Shown: piece after piece, positions 15,088-21,765 of the stretch
Layout of the letters: each line of letters starts with the position of its first letter
Numbering within the stretch: position 1 is the first letter of the stretch
DNA from: Loktanella sp. UBA3435
Lineage (GTDB): Bacteria > Pseudomonadota > Alphaproteobacteria > Rhodobacterales > Rhodobacteraceae
Direction of reading: 5' to 3'
NCBI GenBank assembly: GCA_002378665.1
Contig: DFSO01000058.1
Location: forward strand, 48,687 to 70,451
Length of the DNA: 21,765 nucleotides
Notes under the pieces: model-generated
Database searches by the model: none
Seen by the model: the letters and a program-made list of their open reading frames with translations, nothing else
What the model was told of the DNA's origin: nothing
Translations under genes and position numbers: made by a program

Positions 15088-16694
15088 CGCGGCAAGTGGA
15101 AGATATCGTATTCGGGTTTGTAGATGTCGCTCTTCATCCCGAACGCGCCCATCACACTGTGAAACGGCAAGTCATGCGGATAGGTCTGCGCGGGGATAAT
15201 ATCTGCAGCGGTGATCCCACGGCTTTGCTGAAATCCGTCTGACATCCACACAAGAAACGGCACGTCGCGTTGTTCTTTGGGTGCGACACTGATGGGAAGA
15301 CCGTGCAAATAGTTGCCGCCCTCGCCCAAGGATTGACCGTGGTCTGACACATAGATCATGGCGGAATCCGCGTTTGGAACCTCCGAGAGTTGCGCGATTA
15401 AATCGGCCAAGAGAAAGTCGGTGTAGCGGATCGAATTGTCGTAGGCGTTAACCAGTGCATCTTGGCTACATTTGCTGACTTGTGCGGTATCACAAACGGG
15501 GGTGAATGTTTCAAAGTCTTCGGGGTAGCGGTCGGCATAAACTGGGCCGTGACTGCCCTTTTGGTGCAGCGTGACAAAGATCCGTTTGGAGGTTGAAGCC
15601 GCCAGCATCTCTCCCAGCCCCCAATTCAGGGTTTCGTCGAATTTGCCGTCAGGGCATTGCGCGGTCTGACAGGTTTCAGCCAAGGGTGCCGCGCGATCAA
15701 AATGGGTGACGACAACGGGTGGCGGGCCAGAGTTGTTGGTGCGGTAGATGGTCTCGATCCCGTTGCGGGTCATATAGCTTGGCAAGGGTTCAAAATTGGT
15801 GTGCGAAGATGCCTCGCGCCCCTCATGGGTCAGAATGCACGCCGTGGACGAAAGCGTATTGGTTGCACATGATTGCCCGATTGGCAGTGCCACCATCGAC
15901 GTTTTTTGCGTGAATTGGTTGGTGTCGCGCCCATAGCCATAGGCCGAGAAATTCTCGGCACGCGCGGATTCTCCGATGACCAGCACAACGATTTCTTTGC
16001 GCGCAGTATCGGGCGTATCAAAGGTCGCAAGCGGCAACAAAACCTGCTCGCGCGAATTGAGCGCCTGCTGGTTATAATGCCGCGCCGTGTTCACAATATA
16101 GGACCACGGCAGGATTTTCGCGCCAAGCCGCGTGCCGTTCTGGTCATACCAAGCCCAAGTATGCGCCGTCGCAAAAAGCCACCCGATCAGGACCACCAGC
16201 GACCCAACGCCCGCAGCAAACCGCCAGATACGGCGTGGCCGCGTGACTTTGGTTTTCCAGATCAGGATCGTCGGGATCACGCCAAAGAAAAACAGATAGG
16301 GCAGGATTGCAGCTGACCACAGGCCTGCTGCCTCGCTGGTATCCGTATTCAGAATATTCGCGATCATGGTGCCGTCGAGTTCCATCTTATAGGCAAGCAT
16401 AAAATAGAGGGCAGCGGCGTTGGTCAGGGCAATGATCGAGGCGATTGCTTTAAGTAAACGGGTCGAAATTGTCGCCGCCAAGAACAGGAAGAACGCCAAT
16501 AGAAGAAGCTGTAAAAGCTGGAGCGAGATCAGTTGCAAATAGCCCAAGGCATTGGGCAGATCGGCGACAGAAATCGCATGAGTGAGCAGCGGTTTTTGAT
16601 AGAAAATCAGGTTGCCAAGACAGATTAGCGCGACAAATAGGGAGAGATTAAGGGGCCTTTGCCACTGCCCAAAAATCCAAGCTCTCACGCGCAT
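15084..16694 (-). CDS. eptA: Lipid A phosphoethanolamine transferase, EptA/MCR family
   Basis: This 536-residue protein has five N-terminal membrane helices (about 15-180) and a periplasmic sulfatase-fold domain. Zn ligands and nucleophile are visible: Glu242 (VIGESARAENF), Thr280 (SCATNTLSS, probable nucleophile), Asp451 and His452 (SDHGQSLGE), with His382 (GSHGP) and His464 (YLHG) nearby. Paired cysteines for disulfides are present. It transfers phosphoethanolamine from phosphatidylethanolamine to lipid A, lowering negative charge and affinity for cationic peptides. The loop after Thr280 reads STACILTH instead of the usual SVPCMFS, so it is a divergent member and another acceptor is possible. 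It converges on pssA. Confidence 0.9.
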   Translation of the reverse strand: MRVRAWIFGQWQRPLNLSLFVALICLGNLIFYQKPLLTHAISVADLPNALGYLQLISLQLLQLLLLAFFLFLAATISTRLLKAIASIIALTNAAALYFMLAYKMELDGTMIANILNTDTSEAAGLWSAAILPYLFFFGVIPTILIWKTKVTRPRRIWRFAAGVGSLVVLIGWLFATAHTWAWYDQNGTRLGAKILPWSYIVNTARHYNQQALNSREQVLLPLATFDTPDTARKEIVVLVIGESARAENFSAYGYGRDTNQFTQKTSMVALPIGQSCATNTLSSTACILTHEGREASSHTNFEPLPSYMTRNGIETIYRTNNSGPPPVVVTHFDRAAPLAETCQTAQCPDGKFDETLNWGLGEMLAASTSKRIFVTLHQKGSHGPVYADRYPEDFETFTPVCDTAQVSKCSQDALVNAYDNSIRYTDFLLADLIAQLSEVPNADSAMIYVSDHGQSLGEGGNYLHGLPISVAPKEQRDVPFLVWMSDGFQQSRGITAADIIPAQTYPHDLPFHSVMGAFGMKSDIYKPEYDIFHLPR

Positions 16695-16918
16695 TGTACA
16701 CCTATTTGCAGTCCCTGATTTGTCGTGGTTATAGGCCAGCTGGCCGCATTGGAAACGCTAAATCGGCCACGCCCATCCGATAAGAAGTTTTCCGCATGAT
16801 TACGCCGAACTAGGATGCCGACGCAGATTCGGGCGCGGTTATTCCAAGGCGGCTCACCGTGATGCCCATTGCGGGGTAAAGCTGTGCGATCTAATCTGCT
16901 GCAAAAGGGGATTAAAGC

Positions 16919-17788
16919 ATGACCAAAATCGCGTTTCTCGGCATTGGGATGATGGGTCTGCCTATGGCCAGCCATTTGGCTGCCGCAGGCCATGACGTGA
17001 CTGTATGGAACCGCAACCGCGCTAAGGCAGAGGCGGTGGTTGGGGCAACAATTGCGGACACAGCAGCACAGGCCGTCGACGGCGCCGATCTCATTGTTTC
17101 CATCTTATCGGATGGGGCGGCGACCCGTGCTGTCCAAGCGGACCCCACTTTGCGAGCCACCCTGACCAAGGGGCAAATCTGGGTTGAAATGGCCTCGATC
17201 AAACCTGACGAGGCCCGCGCGCAAGCCGCTGATCTTGCCAGTTTCGGCGTGAGGCATCTCGACGCGCCTGTCTCTGGTGGTACGGCGGGGGCTGAGGCTG
17301 CGACGCTGGCGATTATGGTTGGCGGTGATCAGGCGGTTTTCGACATAGCTAAACCGATTTTGCGCCACCTCGGCAGGCCTACACGCGTCGGTCCGTCGGG
17401 CACAGGGCAGCTGGCGAAACTCGCCAATCAGGGGATCGTTGGCATAACCATTGGGGCCGTGGCCGAGGCAATGTTGCTGATTGAACGCGGCGGCGGAGAC
17501 CCCGCAGCCGTGCGCGATGCGCTCAAGGGCGGCTTTGCCGATAGTCTGATTTTACAGCTGCACGGGGCGCGTATGACTGAGGGTGATCTTGCGCCCAGAG
17601 GCCGTGCTGCAATCCAACTCAAGGACATGAACAACATCATGCAAGAGGCGGACAAGCTGGCGCTGACCTTGCCGATGAGCGCGGATATCCAAGCTCGTTT
17701 TGCGACCCTGTGTAATGAAATGGACGGCGCGGATCTTGACCACGCCGCCCTTTATCTCGAACTTCTCAAGCGCAATCAGGCGTCTTGA
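16919..17788 (+). CDS. NAD(P)-dependent beta-hydroxyacid dehydrogenase (3-hydroxyisobutyrate / tartronate semialdehyde reductase family)
   Basis: This 289-residue protein has the Rossmann loop GIGMMG (8-13), the substrate motif DAPVSGGTAGAEAATL (115-130) and the catalytic Lys167 in GTGQLAKLANQ. WNRNRAK after strand beta-2 favours NADP(H). Members reduce or oxidise 3-hydroxy acids such as 3-hydroxyisobutyrate, tartronate semialdehyde, D-glycerate or L-threonate-type compounds; the exact substrate is not clear. AAGGGG eight bases before the ATG supports the start. It is convergent with, and overlaps by 13 bases, the FAH-family gene, so it may serve the same sugar-acid pathway, though on another transcript. 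Confidence 0.85.
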   Translation: MTKIAFLGIGMMGLPMASHLAAAGHDVTVWNRNRAKAEAVVGATIADTAAQAVDGADLIVSILSDGAATRAVQADPTLRATLTKGQIWVEMASIKPDEARAQAADLASFGVRHLDAPVSGGTAGAEAATLAIMVGGDQAVFDIAKPILRHLGRPTRVGPSGTGQLAKLANQGIVGITIGAVAEAMLLIERGGGDPAAVRDALKGGFADSLILQLHGARMTEGDLAPRGRAAIQLKDMNNIMQEADKLALTLPMSADIQARFATLCNEMDGADLDHAALYLELLKRNQAS

Positions 17789-18624
17789 CCGACCACTTGA
17801 CGCTGCAGGCCGAGGCCTTCGATTGAGAGCTCCATCACGTCGCCAACCTTGAGGTAAACAGGGTTCGGCTTCATCCCCATGCCCACCCCTGGAGGCGTGC
17901 CAGTGGTGATCACATCACCGGGATAAAGCGTCATAAGTGACGACAGGTGTTCAATAATCTGCGCCACGGTAAAAATCATCGTGCCGGTATTTCCCGTCTG
18001 CATCCGCGTGCCATTCAGATCGAGTGACATCGCCAAATTCTGCGGATCAGGCACCTCGTCGCGGGTCACCAAATACGGGCCGGTCGGACCAAATGTGTCG
18101 CAAGATTTGCCCTTGGTCCATTGGCCCGTCAGCTTGGTTTGATAGTCCCGCTCGGACACATCATTCACGACGCAATAGCCCGCGACATAATCCAGCGCGT
18201 CAGCCTCGGAGACATATTTCGCCTCTCGGCCAATCACCACACCAAGCTCGACCTCCCAATCCGTGGCCACCGATCCGCGCGGCATCATGACGTCGTCATA
18301 TGCGCCTACAATCGCGGAGTTCGCTTTGAAAAACAGGATTGGATGGGCGGGGATGGGCATGCCTGCCTCTGCCGCATGATCCGAGTAGTTCAGACCGATG
18401 CAGAGAAATTTACCGATGTTACCGACGCAAGCACCGATGCGCAGACGTCCCTCAACAATCGGCAAATCCGCAGGGTCAAGCGCGCGCAGTTTAGCAAGCG
18501 TGGCGTCCGACAAAGCGGCCCCGTTGATATCATCCACATGCGCCGACAGATCGCGCAACGTGCCTGAGGCATCCATCAAGGCGGGTTTTTCCGCGCCCTT
18601 CTCTCCGTAACGAACCAGTTTCAT
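17776..18624 (-). CDS. Fumarylacetoacetate hydrolase (FAH) family protein
   Basis: This 282-residue protein is an FAHD-type enzyme: GLNYSDHAAEAG (78-89), metal ligands Glu124 and Glu126 in WEVELG and Asp155 in VNDVSERD, and the C-terminal LYPGDVITTGTPPGVG. Such enzymes act on 2-oxo acids as C-C hydrolases, decarboxylases or dehydratases with Mg or Mn. Annotated relatives include ureidoglycolate lyase and 2,4-diketo-3-deoxy-sugar-acid hydrolases. Its ATG overlaps the stop of the aldonate dehydratase (TAATG), so a step acting on the 2-keto-3-deoxy sugar acid, or on its oxidised 2,4-diketo form, is the most likely role; this is inferred from context. Confidence 0.87.
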   Translation of the reverse strand: MKLVRYGEKGAEKPALMDASGTLRDLSAHVDDINGAALSDATLAKLRALDPADLPIVEGRLRIGACVGNIGKFLCIGLNYSDHAAEAGMPIPAHPILFFKANSAIVGAYDDVMMPRGSVATDWEVELGVVIGREAKYVSEADALDYVAGYCVVNDVSERDYQTKLTGQWTKGKSCDTFGPTGPYLVTRDEVPDPQNLAMSLDLNGTRMQTGNTGTMIFTVAQIIEHLSSLMTLYPGDVITTGTPPGVGMGMKPNPVYLKVGDVMELSIEGLGLQRQVVGQDA

Positions 18625-20420
18625 TAGTGGCTATCCCTCGGTGTGAACTTGCGTGCGATGTCTTTGTAATTGGTGGAATCGCGCAGGGTCATGCCCTCGT
18701 CAAAACGACCCACAAGCTCGCGGAAATATTGCTGCCACGGTGTCTGGCTTTCGGGGATACCGTAGCCGCCCGCTTTCACCAGTTTGGTTGCACGCTCTGC
18801 CAATTCCTCCAAAGACACCAGCATATCGACAGTGCATTTGTTGAGATCAACGCGCACGCGGTCGCCTGTTTGCAGCAATGCCAAACCGCCGCCATCTGCG
18901 GCCTCTGGCGAGGCATTCAGGATTGACGGGCTACCCGATGTTCCAGATTGGCGCCCATCGCCGATACAAGGCAACGCCTTGATCCCCTGCTTGATCAGGT
19001 ATGACGGCGGACGCATGTTCACGACCTCGGCCCCACCCGGATAGCCCTTTGGCCCCGCGCCACGCATGAACAAGATGCAGCCCTCGTCGATATTCTCGGC
19101 AGGGTCATCAATGCGGTGGTGGAAATCCTCGGGACCATCGAACACGACCGCGCGGCCCTCGAATGCCTCTGGATCATCAGGGTTCGAGAGATACGTTTTC
19201 CGAAAGGCGTCAGAGATCACAGATGTCTTCATGATCGCGCTGTCAAACAGGTTGCCCGACAGGTTGATAAAACCCGCGTGGCCCAACAATGGCTCAGCGA
19301 CGGTCTTGATCACCCGCACGTCCTTGGTACGCAAAGCCGCGCAGTTTTCGCCCATTGTGCGCCCGTTTACGGTCATCGCATTTGGATGTGGCAGCAGGCC
19401 AGCCGCGGAAAGTTCACCCACTACCGCAGGCACGCCGCCCGCATGCTGATAATCCTCGCCAAGGTATTCGCCCGCAGGCTGCAAGTTCACCAAGAGCGGG
19501 ACGTGGTGGCCGACTTTTTGCCAGTCGTCGTTGGTTAGCTCGACACCCAAATGGCGTGCAATGCCGTTGAGGTGGATCGGCGCGTTTGTGGACCCGCCAA
19601 TCGCGGAGTTGATCACGATGGCGTTCTCGAATGCCTCGCGGGTCATTACGTCGGAGGGGCGCAAATCTTCCCAAACCATGTCGACAATACGCTTGCCCGT
19701 CTCATAAGAAATCTGGCCGCGTTCGCGGTATGGCGCAGGGATCGCGGCCGCTCCGGGCAGTTGCATACCGAGCGCTTCGGACAGCGAGTTCATCGTTGTC
19801 GCTGTACCCATGGTATTGCAATAACCAACAGAAGGCGCAGAGGCGGCGGCGATTTCCATGAATTCGTCGTCGTCGATTTTGCCCGCAGCCAGTTCTTCAC
19901 GGGCCTTCCAGATCACAGTGCCAGAACCAGCGCGCTCGCCTTTCCACCAGCCATTCAGCATCGGACCGACTGACAGCGCAATCGCGGGGATGTTGACGGT
20001 GGCGGCGGCCATCAAGAGCGCAGGGGTCGTCTTGTCACAGCCAATGTTCAGGACAACGCCGTCGAGAGGATAACCAAAGAGCGTCTCAACCAACGACAGG
20101 TACGCGAGGTTGCGATCAAGCGACGCCGTGGGGCGTTTGCCCGTCTCTTGGATCGGATGCACTGGCACCTCAATGGGCGTGCCTCCAGCGGCGATGATAC
20201 CATCCCGCACACGCTTGGTCAGCTCAATATGGTGGCGGTTGCAGGGGCTTAGATCAGAACCTGTCTGCGCAATTGCGATGATCGGTTTGCCCGATTGCAG
20301 CTCTTCACGGGTCAGCCCGTAATTCAGGTACCGCTCTAGATACAGCGCCGTCATTTCAGGGTTATCTTTGTTCATAAACCACTTGCGCGACCGCAAGTCT
20401 TCAACCGCTATTTTCTTCAA
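18624..20420 (-). CDS. IlvD/EDD-family sugar-acid dehydratase (D-xylonate / L-arabinonate dehydratase type)
   Basis: Counting from a TTG at 20418-20420 the protein has 598 residues. It carries the three [2Fe-2S] cysteines Cys60 (SDLSPCNRHH), Cys128 (GCDKTTPA) and Cys201 (GYCNTMGT), Lys130 beside the Mg site, and the serine loop SGTSGSPSILN. The MTALYLERYLNYG start and PTASLDRNLAYLSLVETLFGYP closely resemble Caulobacter XylD and rhizobial L-arabinonate dehydratase, rather than dihydroxyacid dehydratase. It converts an aldonate to a 2-keto-3-deoxy acid in the cytoplasm. TTG is preferred because AGGA lies seven bases upstream; the frame is open further upstream to 20525, but that part has no family similarity. 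It is followed directly by the FAH-family gene. Confidence 0.88.
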   Translation of the reverse strand: MKKIAVEDLRSRKWFMNKDNPEMTALYLERYLNYGLTREELQSGKPIIAIAQTGSDLSPCNRHHIELTKRVRDGIIAAGGTPIEVPVHPIQETGKRPTASLDRNLAYLSLVETLFGYPLDGVVLNIGCDKTTPALLMAAATVNIPAIALSVGPMLNGWWKGERAGSGTVIWKAREELAAGKIDDDEFMEIAAASAPSVGYCNTMGTATTMNSLSEALGMQLPGAAAIPAPYRERGQISYETGKRIVDMVWEDLRPSDVMTREAFENAIVINSAIGGSTNAPIHLNGIARHLGVELTNDDWQKVGHHVPLLVNLQPAGEYLGEDYQHAGGVPAVVGELSAAGLLPHPNAMTVNGRTMGENCAALRTKDVRVIKTVAEPLLGHAGFINLSGNLFDSAIMKTSVISDAFRKTYLSNPDDPEAFEGRAVVFDGPEDFHHRIDDPAENIDEGCILFMRGAGPKGYPGGAEVVNMRPPSYLIKQGIKALPCIGDGRQSGTSGSPSILNASPEAADGGGLALLQTGDRVRVDLNKCTVDMLVSLEELAERATKLVKAGGYGIPESQTPWQQYFRELVGRFDEGMTLRDSTNYKDIARKFTPRDSH

Positions 20421-20596
20421 CGTTTCATCCTGACATCCCCCAAAGTTCACGCTAGGGTTTCGTGGGTTTTGCGTAGTGTAATTCCGTGATCCTGAATTGA
20501 CTATAGCGTAGGTCGAAAAAACCACCGGGATGTTTGCCTCTAGAAATGCACTTTGCGCCTCGCTTATAGTGACCTCAGTGCAAGGAGTTTTAGTTT

Positions 20597-21112
20597 ATGC
20601 CCATTTTAATATTGATCTTGAGTGTCGCTGGCGGAGCCCTTTGGTTTTGGGTGCGAAACAACCCGCGCGATGCCTTTCATGCCGCCCAAGACGCGGCCAC
20701 AGTTTTAAAGAACGCACCGCGCAAATTGGCGTTTCGCAAGCAAACCAATTCCCATCCAGTCGAGGGCATCGACGATCCCCGCATCGCGATCTGCGCTATC
20801 GCACAGTCCTTTATCGAACTTGATAATTTGCCAACCCAAGAACAACGCCAGCGGCTGCATGTGAACCTACGCGCAAAACTGCGGTGCTCTGAGGATGAGG
20901 CCGAGGAAATGGAAGTCCTTGGGCGCTGGCTTATGACCCAATGCAAAGGCCCTGAGCAAGCAATCACGCGGTTAGGGCGCAGACTGTTTAAGATCGACGC
21001 AGACGCGTCATGGGACACGCTCCAAGAATTTCTTGGCGCCTTGATTGAGGGTGATCTCTCGTCCGCCCAAATCGACGCCATTGCCGAACTCAAACGGGCA
21101 ATGCGCAAATAA
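20597..21112 (+). CDS. Membrane-anchored TerB-like protein of unknown function
   Basis: This 171-residue protein starts with one hydrophobic segment (about 2-19; PILILILSVAGGALWFWV), then a basic linker, then a helical region (about 58-168) resembling TerB-type or tellurite-resistance helical domains (ICAIAQSFIELDNLPTQEQ, EAEEMEVLGRWL, LIEGDLSSAQ). TerB-like domains are acidic helical bundles linked to membrane stress; nothing here shows a particular function, and no other ter genes are nearby. AAGGAG nine bases before the ATG supports the start. The 3' end is 2 bases from the convergent Kef-type gene. Confidence 0.6.
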   Translation: MPILILILSVAGGALWFWVRNNPRDAFHAAQDAATVLKNAPRKLAFRKQTNSHPVEGIDDPRIAICAIAQSFIELDNLPTQEQRQRLHVNLRAKLRCSEDEAEEMEVLGRWLMTQCKGPEQAITRLGRRLFKIDADASWDTLQEFLGALIEGDLSSAQIDAIAELKRAMRK

Positions 21113-21114
21113 GG

Positions 21115-21765
21115 TTAGCGAGCGAGAGCCGCTTTCATTTGCGCCGCGAGCTCGGCCTCCCAGTCGCCGCGCTGCGCGTGGACGCCATCAATCATCGCTT
21201 GGTTTTCAATGGATGGAATGTCGGGATCATAGTGCGCGGCCACTGCCACCATCGATTTACGGTCCAACGCGCTAAACGCATCGACTGCCGCTTGCGCTTG
21301 GGCGGTATTCGCACCCAATGCCTCAAACGCCGAGCGCCCCATGCGCAATGAACTGTCGTAAGTCTCGCGGATGATATCACGGCACCCTGCATGCCACAGG
21401 TCGTACACATGGTTACGGTCAACGGCGCGCGCGATGATATGCACATTCGGATAGTGATGTCCGACATAGCGGACCAGCTCGGTAATCTGGTCTTTACCGT
21501 CAATTGCGATCACGAAAAGCTTGGCCTCAGCGATCCCCGCTGCATGTAGCAAATCAGGTCGCGTCGCATCGCCGTAATAGGCCCGCGCACCAAATTTCTT
21601 GAGCATCTCGATCTGGACAGAGCTAAAGTCGATCACCGTCGCCTCAAAACCCGCACCATGCAAGATCCGCGAGACCAGACCACCGACGCGCCCGTGACCT
21701 GCAATCACGATCTTATTGTCTTGCGGCATCTCATCCGCCTCGCGGTCATTGGTCTCGATATAGCG
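21115..21765 (-). CDS. Kef-type K+/H+ antiporter (CPA2 family), C-terminal RCK region, partial
   Basis: The visible 216 residues are the C-terminal cytoplasmic part; the frame stays open to the window end (RYIETND...), so the membrane antiporter domain lies outside. A TrkA-N/RCK Rossmann domain is clear: IVIAGHGRVGGLVSRIL, a second-strand acid (VIDFSS), FGARAYYGDATRPDLL and IIARAVDRNHVYDLW. This is the pattern of KefB/KefC, glutathione-gated K+ efflux systems, and of related CPA2 exchangers; which one cannot be decided from this piece. The tail after the RCK domain is alanine-rich and short. Confidence 0.85.
   Translation of the reverse strand, partial: RYIETNDREADEMPQDNKIVIAGHGRVGGLVSRILHGAGFEATVIDFSSVQIEMLKKFGARAYYGDATRPDLLHAAGIAEAKLFVIAIDGKDQITELVRYVGHHYPNVHIIARAVDRNHVYDLWHAGCRDIIRETYDSSLRMGRSAFEALGANTAQAQAAVDAFSALDRKSMVAVAAHYDPDIPSIENQAMIDGVHAQRGDWEAELAAQMKAALAR

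Noticed and set aside
20421..20525. 35-residue upstream extension of the aldonate dehydratase
   Set aside because: The added residues are unlike any family member, and a good ribosome binding site precedes the TTG at 20418-20420.
1..21765. Mobile element or recent genomic island
   Set aside because: No transposase, integrase, tRNA, direct-repeat boundary or composition break was seen; the genes are mostly core or common roseobacterial functions.

Overview
The window looks like chromosomal DNA of an alphaproteobacterium of the Roseobacter group (Rhodobacterales). The basis is family-level recognition: a quaternary-amine substrate-binding protein beside the glycine cleavage genes, a stand-alone Hint-domain protein of the type common in roseobacters, a small PssA, a CueR/HmrR-controlled copA, and an EutB/DoeA/EutA-like catabolic set. 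No rRNA, tRNA, insertion sequence, phage gene or CRISPR array was seen. Coding density is very high and genes are packed in short operons with ATGA or TAATG overlaps.

Layout. (1) Positions 1-366, minus: start of a periplasmic substrate-binding protein of the glycine betaine/proline type, interrupted by an in-frame TAA at 121-123. (2) 523-4871, minus: gcvT-gcvH-gcvP, the T, H and P proteins of the glycine cleavage system, preceded at 4928-5081 by a tandem glycine riboswitch and at 4872-4920 by a leader that can fold in two mutually exclusive ways, one of which hides the gcvT ribosome binding site. (3) 5209-8509, plus: a divergent four-gene operon of a diaminopropionate ammonia-lyase/EutB-like PLP enzyme, an M24 (Xaa-Pro peptidase/DoeA-like) hydrolase, a two-cysteine Asp/Glu racemase/maleate isomerase (EutA-like) protein and a rhodanese. 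(4) 8496-10587, minus: a Hint-domain protein and an LpxR-like outer-membrane lipid A deacylase. (5) 10684-13868: a copper module of copA-cueR on the minus strand and copZ on the plus strand, with a near-perfect CueR operator (19-bp promoter spacer) before copA. (6) 13865-16694: phospholipid and lipid A genes dgkA, pssA (plus) and eptA (minus). (7) 16919-20420: a beta-hydroxyacid dehydrogenase (plus) facing a sugar-acid operon (minus) of an IlvD/EDD-family aldonate dehydratase and an FAH-family hydrolase/lyase. (8) 20597-21765: a membrane-anchored TerB-like protein (plus) facing the C-terminal end of a Kef-type K+/H+ antiporter (minus, cut by the window edge).

How the parts work together. The riboswitch lets excess glycine turn on its own oxidation; the adjacent broken transporter gene would feed glycine betaine, whose demethylation ends in glycine. 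EptA uses phosphatidylethanolamine as donor and releases diacylglycerol; PssA makes the precursor of phosphatidylethanolamine and DgkA re-phosphorylates diacylglycerol, so genes 13865-16694 form a plausible donor-supply and by-product-recycling set for envelope modification. The IlvD/FAH pair, perhaps with the hydroxyacid dehydrogenase, suggests oxidative use of a pentonate or related sugar acid. The four-gene operon at 5209-8509 is the best candidate for an undescribed pathway: it resembles parts of ectoine/hydroxyectoine degradation but lacks several of the usual partners and ends in a rhodanese.
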